Source of the DNA: Kitasatospora arboriphila
GTDB lineage: Bacteria; Actinomycetota; Actinomycetes; Mycobacteriales; Mycobacteriaceae
Assembly: GCF_000717275.1 (NCBI RefSeq)
Contig: NZ_JNYV01000009.1
Span: 1-64,000 of the forward strand
Reading direction: 5' to 3'
Length of the DNA stretch: 64,000 nt
In this document: positions 55,841 through 64,000 of the stretch, piece by piece
How the letters are laid out: every line of letters starts with the position of its first letter
Position numbering within the stretch: the first letter of the stretch is position 1
Position numbers and translations under genes: made by a program
Notes under the pieces: model-generated
The model's input: only the letters and a program-made list of their open reading frames with translations
What the model was told of the DNA's origin: nothing
Databases searched by the model: none

Positions 55841-57132
55841 CGTGGCCCCTCCGTGGTCAGCTCGTCCTCACCCTCGGTTTCCCGCCAATCCTCGGGCAGG
55901 AGGTGGTCGAGGAGGTCGTCGACGGTCACCGCGCCAAGCAGATGGCCGTCGTCGTCGATGACCGGACCGCACACGAGGTTGTAGGTGGCGAAATACCGGG
56001 TCACCTTCTCGAGGGAATCCTCAGAGCCCAGATGGGGCAACCTGTCGTCGATGATGCCGCCGACGAGGTTGGCCGGCGGTTCGCGAAGCAGGGCCTGGAT
56101 GTGCACGCAGCCGAGGTACTTTCCTGTCGGGGTGGCGGTTGGTGGTCGCACCACGAAGGTGAGCGAGGCCGACGCCGGGGTGAGGTCTGGATTGCGCGCC
56201 CGGGCCAGGGCTTCGGCGATGGTGGTCGAGGCGGTGACCACCAACGGCTCGGTGGTCATCAGGCCGCCGGCGGTGTCGGGTGAATGCAACATGAGGCGAC
56301 GAACCGGCTCGGATTCCTGGGGATCCATCAACTGCAACAGCGCCTCGGCCTCGGAATCGGGGAGTTCACCGAGCAGGTCGGCGGCGTCGTCGGGGTCCAT
56401 CGCCTCGAGTACGTCTGCGGCCCGTTCGACCTCCATGTGCCCGAGCAGGTCCGTCTGGTCGTCGGTGGGCAACTCCTGCACCACGTCGGCCAGCCGTTCG
56501 TCGTCGAAGGCCGACGCGATCTCCTGGCGACGTTTCGACGGGAGTTCCCGGAGTGCGTGGGCGACGTCTGCAGCCCGCATGCCGTCGAACTGCGACAGGA
56601 TCTGGGTGACGCCCTGACCCGGCAGCGACAGCGCGCTCTGGGTGAGTCCGAGTACGTGATTCCATTCCACGACATGGGTTTCCCCGCGTCGACCGAGCCG
56701 CGACCGCGCACCGCGAACCGCGACCCGGGAGATCACCCAGTCGCGGGTGCGGCGACGTTCGATCGCCAGATCGACCACCGTGAGGTCGTGACCACGAAGG
56801 TGCTCGAGGTCCGGATCATCCACTTGCACACGCGATTCCACGATCTGGCCGAGGACCAGTGCCTCGCCGGGACGCAGGATGAGGCGCCGCAGACTGACCG
56901 TTCCGGTGTTGAGCGTCACAGATGTGGGCTCGATTGCCGTGACGCGCAACATCGGAACGAAGATGCGCCGACGGGTGGTCAGTTCCACCGCCAAGCCCAG
57001 AACCCGGGGTTGGCCGGTTCCGAATCGGATCGACACCACCACATCTCGGACACGGCCGATGGATTCACCATCGGGGCCGAGTACCGCCAGACCGGCCAGC
57101 CTGGCCACGAACGCCTTGCTCACCGCTGCCAT
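55837..57132 (-). CDS. MgtE N-domain/CBS protein lacking membrane segments
   Basis: 431 aa. An N-terminal PRC-barrel-like part (LGPDGESIGRVRDVVV), the MgtE intracellular N domain (superhelical repeats, about 190-290) and two CBS domains (about 295-420). These are the cytosolic magnesium-sensing parts of MgtE; the five-helix channel is missing and the gene ends at the CBS pair, as in Rv1232c. It cannot carry Mg2+ by itself. It may sense Mg2+ or nucleotides for its coupled DUF1003 partner. Confidence 0.87.
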   Translation of the reverse strand: MAAVSKAFVARLAGLAVLGPDGESIGRVRDVVVSIRFGTGQPRVLGLAVELTTRRRIFVPMLRVTAIEPTSVTLNTGTVSLRRLILRPGEALVLGQIVESRVQVDDPDLEHLRGHDLTVVDLAIERRRTRDWVISRVAVRGARSRLGRRGETHVVEWNHVLGLTQSALSLPGQGVTQILSQFDGMRAADVAHALRELPSKRRQEIASAFDDERLADVVQELPTDDQTDLLGHMEVERAADVLEAMDPDDAADLLGELPDSEAEALLQLMDPQESEPVRRLMLHSPDTAGGLMTTEPLVVTASTTIAEALARARNPDLTPASASLTFVVRPPTATPTGKYLGCVHIQALLREPPANLVGGIIDDRLPHLGSEDSLEKVTRYFATYNLVCGPVIDDDGHLLGAVTVDDLLDHLLPEDWRETEGEDELTTEGPR

Positions 57133-57181
57133 GGCTGTAAGGGTAGTGGTCGCGAGCCCCGGTCGACGACAAAGGAGTCCC

Positions 57182-58138
57182 ATGCCAGCTGATGACACCG
57201 CGATCCGACGGTCGGTGCTGGCCGTACCCGCCAGCAGTCCGAAGATGCTGACCAAGGCGCGGGGGCTGCCGGCAGACGAGGTCTTCCTCGACCTGGAGGA
57301 CGCAGTGGCCCCCTCGGTGAAAGAGGCCGCACGGGCCTCGGTCATCGCGGCGCTGGGCGCGGCGGACTGGTCCGGGCAACAGCGGGTGGTCCGGGTCAAC
57401 GACTGGACCACACCGTGGACCGTCGACGACGTGGTCACCGTGGTCAAGGGCGCCGGCGCTCACCTCGACTCCATCCTGCTGCCGAAGGTCACCTCGGCTG
57501 CGCAGGTCACCGCACTCGACCTGATGCTGGGTCAACTCGAGTCGGGCTGTGGTCTGCCGGTGGGGAAGATCGGGATCCAGGCCCAGATCGAGAACGCCGC
57601 GGGACTGACATGCATCAACGAGATCGCTTCGGCCAGTCCGCGGTTGCGCTCGTTGGTCCTGGGACCCGCCGACATGATGGCCAGCCTCGGCATGCGGTCG
57701 CTGGCCGTCGGTGAACAGCCCCAGGGGTACCTGAAAGGCGATGCGCATCACCACGTGTTGATGACGATCCTCGTCGCCGCACGAACTCACGGTCTGCAAG
57801 CGATCGACGGTCCCTACCTGAAAATCGATGACGCAGCGGGTTTTAGGACAGTCGCCGAGTCCTCGGGGGCGCTCGGTTACGACGGCAAGTGGGTGGTGCA
57901 CCCGAGCCAGATCGATGTGGCAAACGAGGTGTTCCGCCCGCGGCAGGCCGACTACGACGACGCCGAGGAATTGCTCGACGCATATGCACACGCGGCTACC
58001 GCCGAAGGTGGCGAACGCGGCGCCGTCCGGTTCCGCGGTGAGATGATCGATGAGGCGAGCAGGAAGATGGCCGAGGTGATTGCCGGCAAGGGCCGCGCTG
58101 CGGGCATGTCCCGTTCACCGTCGCCAGTGGACGTCTGA
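57182..58138 (+). CDS. CitE-like HpcH/HpaI aldolase/lyase
   Basis: 318 aa. TIM-barrel of the citrate-lyase beta-like family: SVLAVPASSPKMLTKA, EVFLDLEDAVAP, KVTSAAQV, QIENAAGL with the Mg-binding Glu, and GKWVVHPSQIDVANEVF. Stand-alone CitE-like proteins cleave acyl-CoA thioesters such as malyl- or citramalyl-CoA. No citD or citF is near, so citrate lyase itself is unlikely. ATG 57182 has AAGGAG five bases upstream. Confidence 0.9.
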   Translation: MPADDTAIRRSVLAVPASSPKMLTKARGLPADEVFLDLEDAVAPSVKEAARASVIAALGAADWSGQQRVVRVNDWTTPWTVDDVVTVVKGAGAHLDSILLPKVTSAAQVTALDLMLGQLESGCGLPVGKIGIQAQIENAAGLTCINEIASASPRLRSLVLGPADMMASLGMRSLAVGEQPQGYLKGDAHHHVLMTILVAARTHGLQAIDGPYLKIDDAAGFRTVAESSGALGYDGKWVVHPSQIDVANEVFRPRQADYDDAEELLDAYAHAATAEGGERGAVRFRGEMIDEASRKMAEVIAGKGRAAGMSRSPSPVDV

Positions 58139-58178
58139 CGACCGAATCGAATCGAGCGTTCGAACAAGGAGTGAAGAC

Positions 58179-58664
58179 ATGAGCAATCCGATGAAACCCG
58201 CGCCGGGGCCCGGCCTGCCCACGCCGCCCAAGGGCTGGCCGATCGGGTCGTACACCACCTATGCCGAGGCGCAGCGTGCCGTCGACTACCTCTCGGACGA
58301 GAACTTCGCCGTGCAGGACGTCACCATCGTGGGTGTGGACCTGATGCAGGTCGAGCGCGTTCTCGGCCGGTTGACATGGGGCAAGGTGATCGGCGGAGGT
58401 GTGGTGTCCGGCGCCTGGCTGGGGCTGTTCTTCGGACTGCTCGTCGGCATCGTGGTGGACACCAATCCGTTGGTGCCGCTGCTCTTCGGGCTCGTCGGCG
58501 GCATCGTCTTCGGCGTGGTGTCCACCTCTATTCCCTATGCGGCCACGCGCGGACAGCGTGACTTCTCCTCGACGATGCAGCTGGTCGCCGGACGGTACGA
58601 CGTGTTGTGCGATCCGCGCAGTGCCGAACGCGCCCGCGACATGTTGAGTCGCCTGCAGCCGTAG
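58179..58664 (+). CDS. General stress protein 17M-like membrane protein
   Basis: 161 aa, counterpart of Rv1234. The first half is the GSP17M-like domain (SYTTYAEAQRAVDYLSDENF, VTIVGVDL), then two glycine-rich membrane segments (VSGAWLGLFFGLLVGIVV and the next) and a short tail. Function unknown; stress-related by family. AAGGAG nine bases before ATG 58179. Confidence 0.87.
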   Translation: MSNPMKPAPGPGLPTPPKGWPIGSYTTYAEAQRAVDYLSDENFAVQDVTIVGVDLMQVERVLGRLTWGKVIGGGVVSGAWLGLFFGLLVGIVVDTNPLVPLLFGLVGGIVFGVVSTSIPYAATRGQRDFSSTMQLVAGRYDVLCDPRSAERARDMLSRLQP

Positions 58665-58742
58665 CTGCCCCGCCCGGCGCAGGTCAGGGCCTTTCAGCAG
58701 TCAACGATTTGGTCTCGAGTTGGCACGATCATGCCGATTGTG

Positions 58743-58770
58743 TTGCGTGTCACTATTTAACGCCTATAAC
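58743..58770 (+). promoter_or_regulatory. Candidate promoter of lpqY-sugABC
   Basis: TTGCGT (58743-58748), 16-nt spacer, TATAAC (58765-58770) in a locally A/T-rich stretch, about 70 nt before the lpqY start. ACGTACGT just downstream is a short palindrome that might be part of an operator. Confidence 0.4.
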
Positions 58771-58840
58771 GTACGTCGCAGGCAATCAATGGTGTGCGCC
58801 GAGATCTCTGCGCGCACCGGCGACTCATCGAGGAGGCTGC

Positions 58841-60343
58841 GTGCAGTGCAACGGTGATCCACCCGCGGTGGACGACAAATCCGCAAGAGCCAAGACAATC
58901 GGTGGTCCCAAGAAGGTCGCCGCCTGGAAGAAGCTCGGAATATCTTGTGCTGCAGTGGCTGTGGCGCTGCCGGTGCTCAGCGCATGCAGTTCGGGTTCCA
59001 CCCCGGGCACGCTCAACGTGTATGCACCCGCCGATGGTGCATCGTTCATCAAGCAGGCCGCCGAGACCTGCGCGGCGAATTCCAAAGGCGAGTACAAGAT
59101 CAACACGTTCGCGCTGCCCAAGGCAGCCGACGATCAGCGTCTGCAATTGGCACGACGGCTCGCGGGCAACGACCACGGCCTCGACCTGATGGGCATGGAC
59201 GTGGTGTGGACCGCCGAGTTCGCCGACGCGGGCTGGATCGAGCCGGTTCCTGACGAGTTGGCCGCACGCATCAAGGCCGACACCCTCGGTGGGCCATACG
59301 AAACCGCTGTCTGGAAGACCGACGACGACGAGGCCAAGCGCCTCTACGCCATTCCCACCTGGACCAACACCCAGCTCCTCTGGTACCGACCCGATGTGCT
59401 GCAGCAGTTCCTCAACAAGGACACGCCGCCGGTCACGTGGGACGAGATGCTGGCGGACAACGAGATCATCCGCAAGGCCGGTGGACCGAGCTACATCATG
59501 GTCCAGGGCAAGCAATACGAGGGTTTGATGGTCTGGTTCAACTCGGTGCTCTCCAGTGCCGGGGGCCAGGTCGTCGACCCGAATGATCCGAACAAGCAGA
59601 CGCTCAACGACACCCCGGAACATCGCGCGGCCACGGTGAAGGCACTGCAGACCCTGAAGGCGGTCGCGACCGCGCCCGGTGCCGACCCGTCCATCACCAA
59701 CAGCGATGAGTCCTCGGCCCGCCTGGGCATGGAATCGGGTAAGGCGACCTTCGAGGTCAACTGGCCGTTCGTGTTTCCCTCGATGCGGTCCAACGCCGGA
59801 GCCGGTGATGTGGTGTTCCTGCCCGAGGTGAAGCAGGAGTTCGGCCCCTTGTTCGCCGATCCCGACAACCCGCCGCCGGACAACGAACTCGCACCTGTGA
59901 ACGACGTGGTGCGCACCAAGTTCGACTTCGCCAGGTACCCGGGTGTCCTTCCGGAGGTTCCCTCCAAGGTGACACTCGGCGGCGTGAACATCGCGGTCGC
60001 CGACACCTCGGAGCAGAAGGATCTCGCGTTCAAGGCTGCCGAGTGCATGACCAACGAGGAGTCGCAGAAGCTGTACTCCATCAGTGGTGGTACCCCGCCC
60101 ACGTTGGCGGCGATCTACGACGACCCGGACTTCCAGGCCGCGTACCCGATGGGGCAACAGATCAAGACGCAGCTCGAGAGCGAGAACGCTGCGTTGCGTC
60201 CGGCATCGCCCGTCTATCAAGCAATCTCGACGTTGCTGGTGGCCAAGCTCAGCCCGGTCGGCGCCTGGGATCCGGAGACCCTGGTCGACCAGCTCGCCGA
60301 TCAGGTCGACAAAGCCATCAAGGGTGAGGGGCTGATCCCATGA
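58841..60343 (+). CDS. lpqY: Trehalose-binding lipoprotein LpqY
   Basis: 500 aa. Lipobox LSAC with the lipidated Cys at 49, preceded by a 48-residue leader longer than usual, and an extracellular-binding family 1 domain. With SugABC it takes back trehalose released when mycolates are transferred from TMM, so it belongs to mycolic-acid bacteria. GTG 58841 has GAGGAGG seven bases upstream. The stop overlaps sugA (ATGA). Confidence 0.93.
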   Translation: MQCNGDPPAVDDKSARAKTIGGPKKVAAWKKLGISCAAVAVALPVLSACSSGSTPGTLNVYAPADGASFIKQAAETCAANSKGEYKINTFALPKAADDQRLQLARRLAGNDHGLDLMGMDVVWTAEFADAGWIEPVPDELAARIKADTLGGPYETAVWKTDDDEAKRLYAIPTWTNTQLLWYRPDVLQQFLNKDTPPVTWDEMLADNEIIRKAGGPSYIMVQGKQYEGLMVWFNSVLSSAGGQVVDPNDPNKQTLNDTPEHRAATVKALQTLKAVATAPGADPSITNSDESSARLGMESGKATFEVNWPFVFPSMRSNAGAGDVVFLPEVKQEFGPLFADPDNPPPDNELAPVNDVVRTKFDFARYPGVLPEVPSKVTLGGVNIAVADTSEQKDLAFKAAECMTNEESQKLYSISGGTPPTLAAIYDDPDFQAAYPMGQQIKTQLESENAALRPASPVYQAISTLLVAKLSPVGAWDPETLVDQLADQVDKAIKGEGLIP

Positions 60344-61281
60344 CCGCGACCATAGAGACGCAGAACGCGCCGCAGAGCACCGGTAAGAAGAAGCCGGCGC
60401 TGAGCGAGGGAAAGCGCGCCGAACGCCGGCTGGGGTTGCTGCTGATCGCACCCGCCGTGGTCCTGATGATCCTGGTGACCGGGTACCCGATCGTGTACGC
60501 CTTCTGGCTGAGTCTGCAGAAGGCAAGCCTGTCGGCACCCGGGCAGGACGAGTTCGTCGGGTTCTCGAACTACGCGACCGTGCTGAGCGACAGTTACTGG
60601 TGGACGGCCTTCAGCGTCACGATGGGTATCACCGTGGTCTCGGTGGTGATCGAGCTGGTGCTGGGCATGGCCATCGCGCTGGTGATGCACCGAACCCTGT
60701 TCGGCAAGGGGGCGATTCGCACCCTGGTGCTGATCCCTTACGGCATCGTCACCGTGGTCGCCGCGTTCTCGTGGTACTACGCGTGGACGCCGGACACCGG
60801 CTACCTGGCCAACCTGCTGCCCGACGGCACAGCGCCTTTGACAGAGCAGTGGCCCTCGTTGGCGGTGATCGTGTTGGCCGAGGTCTGGAAGACCACGCCG
60901 TTCATGGCGCTGCTCCTCCTGGCCGGCCTGGCGCTGGTGCCCGACGACCTGCTCAAGGCCGCACAGATGGACGGCGCCGGAGCGTGGACACGCCTGACGA
61001 AGATCATCCTGCCGCTGATGAAGCCGGCGATCCTCGTCGCGCTCCTGTTCCGCACCCTGGACGCGTTCCGGGTGTTCGACAACATCTACATCCTCACCCG
61101 AGGTAGCAACAACACCTATTCGGTGTCGATGTTGGGCTACGACAACCTCTTCAAGGCATTCAACCTAGGAGTTGGATCAGCGATCAGTGTGCTCATCTTC
61201 CTGTGCGTGGCGATCATCGCCTTCGTCTTCATCAAGCTGTTCGGTGCTTCGGCACCCGGCTCCGACGCAGAAGGACGGTGA
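60340..61281 (+). CDS. sugA: Trehalose ABC permease SugA
   Basis: 313 aa. Six membrane segments after a charged 30-residue N-terminus. The EAA loop that meets SugC is DLLKAAQMDGAGAWTRLTKI. MalF-type permease of the LpqY-SugABC trehalose recycler. Starts in the last codons of lpqY and is followed by sugB after 7 bp. Confidence 0.93.
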   Translation: MTATIETQNAPQSTGKKKPALSEGKRAERRLGLLLIAPAVVLMILVTGYPIVYAFWLSLQKASLSAPGQDEFVGFSNYATVLSDSYWWTAFSVTMGITVVSVVIELVLGMAIALVMHRTLFGKGAIRTLVLIPYGIVTVVAAFSWYYAWTPDTGYLANLLPDGTAPLTEQWPSLAVIVLAEVWKTTPFMALLLLAGLALVPDDLLKAAQMDGAGAWTRLTKIILPLMKPAILVALLFRTLDAFRVFDNIYILTRGSNNTYSVSMLGYDNLFKAFNLGVGSAISVLIFLCVAIIAFVFIKLFGASAPGSDAEGR

Positions 61282-61288
61282 CTGAGCC

Positions 61289-62119
61289 ATGAACACTGTG
61301 ATGGGCCGACGCGTCGGCTGGACCGTCATCAACCTGCTGGTTGTCCTCTACGCACTGATCCCGGTGCTGTGGATCATCAGCTTGTCGTTCAAGCCACCCG
61401 GCTCGGTCAAGGACGGCAAGTTCATCCCGACTTCCTGGACCTGGGAGAACTACACCAGCATCTTCGACACCAGTGCGTTCACCTCGGCGCTGATCAACTC
61501 GATCGGAATCGGGCTGATCACCACGGTGATCGCGGTGACCCTGGGCACGATGGCCGCCTACGCTGTTGCGCGGCTTGACTTCCCGGGCAAGAAGGCGTTG
61601 ATCGGCGCAGCCCTGCTGATCGCCATGTTCCCGCAGATCTCGCTGGTGACGCCGTTGTTCAACATCGAGCGGCGTCTCGGGCTCTTCGACACCTGGGCCG
61701 GCCTGATCATCCCGTACATCACCTTCGCGCTGCCGCTGGCGATATACACGTTGTCCGCGTTCTTCCGTGAGATCCCTTGGGAGCTCGAGAAGGCCGCGAA
61801 GATGGACGGCGCCACCCCGGCTCAGGCCTTCCGCAAGGTGATCGCGCCACTGGCCGCACCGGGCATCGTGACCGCTGCCATCCTCGTGTTCATCTTCGCC
61901 TGGAACGACCTGTTGCTGGCGATCTCGCTGACATCGACGGAGCGTTCGATCACCGCCCCGGTGGCGATTGCGAACTTCACCGGCAGCAGCCAGTTCGAAG
62001 AACCCACGGGATCCATCGCGGCTGCGGCCGTGGTCATCACGATCCCGATCATCATCTTTGTCCTCTTGTTCCAACGTCGTATCGTTGCCGGTTTGACCTC
62101 CGGCGCCGTGAAGGGATAG
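61289..62119 (+). CDS. sugB: Trehalose ABC permease SugB
   Basis: 276 aa. MalG-type permease with six membrane segments and EAA loop [23 protein letters not shown] 61289; 3 bp separate its stop from sugC. Confidence 0.93.
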   Translation: MNTVMGRRVGWTVINLLVVLYALIPVLWIISLSFKPPGSVKDGKFIPTSWTWENYTSIFDTSAFTSALINSIGIGLITTVIAVTLGTMAAYAVARLDFPGKKALIGAALLIAMFPQISLVTPLFNIERRLGLFDTWAGLIIPYITFALPLAIYTLSAFFREIPWELEKAAKMDGATPAQAFRKVIAPLAAPGIVTAAILVFIFAWNDLLLAISLTSTERSITAPVAIANFTGSSQFEEPTGSIAAAAVVITIPIIIFVLLFQRRIVAGLTSGAVKG

Positions 62120-62122
62120 CCA

Positions 62123-63295
62123 ATGGCCGAAATCGTGCTGGACAAGGTGAGCAAGAAGTACCCGGACGGTTCTGTGGCCGTCAACGACGTCGACATCACC
62201 ATCGCCGACGGCGAGTTCATCATCTTGGTGGGCCCGTCGGGTTGTGGAAAGTCCACCACCCTCAACATGATCGCCGGTCTGGAGGACATCTCCTCCGGTG
62301 AACTCCGCATCGCCGGCGAACGGGTCAACGAGAAGGCACCGAAGGACCGCGACATCGCGATGGTGTTCCAGTCCTACGCGCTGTATCCGCACATGACGGT
62401 GCGTGACAACATCGCGTTCCCGCTGACCCTGGCGAAGATGCCCAAGGCCGAGATCGCGCAGAAGGTCGACGAGGCAGCACGCATCCTCGACCTCGGGCAG
62501 TACCTCGACCGCAAGCCGGCCAACCTCTCCGGTGGTCAACGGCAGCGGGTGGCCATGGGCCGCGCGATCGTGCGCTCTCCCAAGGCGTTCCTGATGGACG
62601 AGCCGCTGTCGAACCTCGATGCGAAGCTGCGTGTGCAGACCCGTACCGAGATCGCCCAGCTGCAGCAGCGTCTCGGCACCACCACGGTCTACGTCACCCA
62701 CGACCAGACCGAGGCCATGACCCTCGGCGACCGGGTTGTGGTCCTGCGCGCCGGCCTGGTACAGCAGATCGGTTCTCCACAGGAGCTCTACAACCGGCCG
62801 TCGAACCTGTTCGTCGCCGGATTCATCGGCTCGCCGGCCATGAACTTCCTGCCAGGGCGCCTCACCCAGAACGGCATCGAGACCGCGATCGGTGAGGTGG
62901 CGGTCAGCGATATGCGGCGAGTGGTGGAGAACGCCAAACATGCTCGCAGCAATGGTGAGGTGCTCATCGGCATCCGGCCGGAACACTTCGAAGATGCTCG
63001 TCTGGTGGACCCGCTGGCGCGGTCCAAGGGAGCCACCTTCACCGTGCAGATCAGCGTGCTCGAGTCGATGGGCTCGGACAATTACGCGCACTTCACCGTC
63101 GAGGGCGGCCAGTCGTCCGCCAAGGCGCTGGCGGACATCGCGGTGGATGCCGGCGCGCAGATGGGTAGCGGTCAACTGATCGCCCGCCTGTCACCGGAGT
63201 CCACCATCGGGAAGGGGCAGCAGGCCGAGCTCTTCTACGACACCTCCAAGGTGTCGGTGTTCGACCAGGCGAGCGGTCACAACCTCAGCCTGTAG
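62123..63295 (+). CDS. sugC: Trehalose ABC ATPase SugC
   Basis: 390 aa. Walker A GPSGCGKST, signature LSGGQRQRVAMGRAI, Walker B AFLMDEPLSNLDAKL, and a C-terminal MalK/UgpC-type regulatory OB domain (about 245-370). Powers SugAB. A perfect hairpin terminator follows 17 bp after the stop. Confidence 0.95.
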   Translation: MAEIVLDKVSKKYPDGSVAVNDVDITIADGEFIILVGPSGCGKSTTLNMIAGLEDISSGELRIAGERVNEKAPKDRDIAMVFQSYALYPHMTVRDNIAFPLTLAKMPKAEIAQKVDEAARILDLGQYLDRKPANLSGGQRQRVAMGRAIVRSPKAFLMDEPLSNLDAKLRVQTRTEIAQLQQRLGTTTVYVTHDQTEAMTLGDRVVVLRAGLVQQIGSPQELYNRPSNLFVAGFIGSPAMNFLPGRLTQNGIETAIGEVAVSDMRRVVENAKHARSNGEVLIGIRPEHFEDARLVDPLARSKGATFTVQISVLESMGSDNYAHFTVEGGQSSAKALADIAVDAGAQMGSGQLIARLSPESTIGKGQQAELFYDTSKVSVFDQASGHNLSL

Positions 63296-63312
63296 TAAAC
63301 CGATCGGCAACC

Positions 63313-63340
63313 GAACCCGGCGGGTCAACCCGCCGGGTTC
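63313..63340. terminator. Perfect 13-bp hairpin, bidirectional terminator
   Basis: GAACCCGGCGGGT, two-base gap (CA), then its exact complement. Lies between sugC and the convergent ParB-like gene. No long T-run follows, as is common in high-GC actinobacteria. Confidence 0.8.
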
Positions 63341-63382
63341 GCTGCGCTGTAGGCGTGCTCGCAGGTGCCGTGAGCCGTACGG

Positions 63383-64000
63383 TCAGGTCGACTTACGCCT
63401 TCGACGAGAATGCTCACGCAGCTCATCGATGATCGCTTCGTCCCAGATGTGCTTGCGTACCAAGCGGTATCGTTCCGAGGCCAGCCACAGATAGAGCTCG
63501 GCGTCGCTCGTCACCTCGGGGAGTATCTCGGCGCGCCGAGCCATCCGCACCACAGGCAGGAACTCCTCGCCGAACCACCGACGGGCGACCTCCACCCGGC
63601 TCAGAAACGTGCCGGTCTCCTGGCTGAGCCGAAACCCCCACGCCTCCACGTTCTCGGCGCACTCGGCGTAGTCGAAGGGGTCCTCGAACGAAATGGCTTC
63701 GCGTTGCTTGCCTTCCAGCGGGACCCGGGACAAGAACAGACGCCGATGGTCTTTGAGGACAAGATCGGATCGAGCGGTGATGCCCTCGGGGGAGATGCGA
63801 GTGTGGATCACGGTCACGTACGCGTCGATGGTCGTGAGATGTCGTGAGATCGCGATCGAGACCCGGTGGTGCCCGTCGATGACGAAGTGCATGTCGCCGA
63901 TGCGGTAGAGCTGCACCGGCGGCACGGATTCACCGCGCCGCTGGGCGGTGGCAAGGCGCTGCCAGCGTTCGCGTACGCGGGCCGACGTGGGCCGGAAGTA
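63383..64000 (-). CDS. ParB N-domain-like protein, 5' end outside window
   Basis: At least 206 codons, open to the window edge. RIGDMHFVIDGHHRVSIAISR is the ParB/Srx-like nuclease-fold motif, preceded by PTSARVRERWQRLATAQRRGE. Proteins of this type occur in many actinobacteria outside the chromosome-partition locus, without the DNA-binding half of ParB. Function unknown. The stop is at 63383 and the tail is Arg-rich. Confidence 0.75.
   Translation of the reverse strand, partial: YFRPTSARVRERWQRLATAQRRGESVPPVQLYRIGDMHFVIDGHHRVSIAISRHLTTIDAYVTVIHTRISPEGITARSDLVLKDHRRLFLSRVPLEGKQREAISFEDPFDYAECAENVEAWGFRLSQETGTFLSRVEVARRWFGEEFLPVVRMARRAEILPEVTSDAELYLWLASERYRLVRKHIWDEAIIDELREHSRRRRKST

Noticed and set aside
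58757..60538. Minus-strand open frame of about 590 codons opposite lpqY
   Set aside because: Low-complexity Arg/Gly/Val translation with no known domain; lpqY occupies the plus strand.
61232..63175. Long minus-strand open frame opposite sugB and sugC
   Set aside because: Antisense shadow of high-GC genes; sugB and sugC are unmistakable on the plus strand.

Overview
The window is high-GC DNA from a mycolic-acid actinomycete (order Mycobacteriales). Gordonia or a near relative is my best guess; the genus is not proven by the sequence. The grounds are AccA3/AccD5/AccE acyl-CoA carboxylase, PapA-type acyltransferases, RmlD/WbbL arabinogalactan-linker genes, SigE/RseA/HtrA/TatB, and the LpqY-SugABC trehalose importer. 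Many starts are apparently leaderless, with a TANNNT box 6-8 nt before ATG or GTG, as is usual in these bacteria. I found no tRNA, rRNA, CRISPR array, insertion sequence or phage gene.

Layout. 0-2.1 kb: urate degradation (uricase, HIU hydrolase, OHCU decarboxylase) and a MobA-like nucleotidyltransferase. The HIU hydrolase/uricase junction looks broken. 2.2-24.2 kb: the carboxylase locus that in M. tuberculosis runs accD5-accE5-maf-sseA-Rv3284-accA3. Here it is split by an accessory lipid block: one papA gene between sufE and accA3, and about 13 kb between sseA and maf. That block has three more papA genes, a DrrAB-like exporter, one GT2 and two GPL-type GT1 glycosyltransferases, and two further HxxxDG acyltransferases. 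It is the strongest candidate for an undescribed system: an acylated, exported glycolipid.

24.2-32.4 kb: membrane proteins, an OmpR-type two-component system, GtrA, purK-purE, a dienelactone hydrolase and fadE25. 32.4-39 kb: a NarL-type two-component system followed by a MacB-like ABC pair, then a radical SAM gene with a LexA box in its promoter. 39-45.4 kb: cell-wall genes (TIGR03089, LytR-CpsA-Psr, rmlD, wbbL, manB, an SGNH hydrolase).

45.4-64 kb: a second block collinear with Rv1220c-Rv1238 of M. tuberculosis: O-methyltransferase, sigE-rseA-htrA-tatB, a DrrAB-like transporter with a TetR regulator, mrp, lytic transglycosylase, DUF1003, MgtE-like cytosolic protein, citE-like lyase, a 17M-like membrane protein, lpqY-sugA-sugB-sugC, and a ParB-like gene cut by the window end. 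Two ancestral neighbourhoods are therefore joined at about 45.45 kb. Comparisons with M. tuberculosis gene order are from memory, not from a search.
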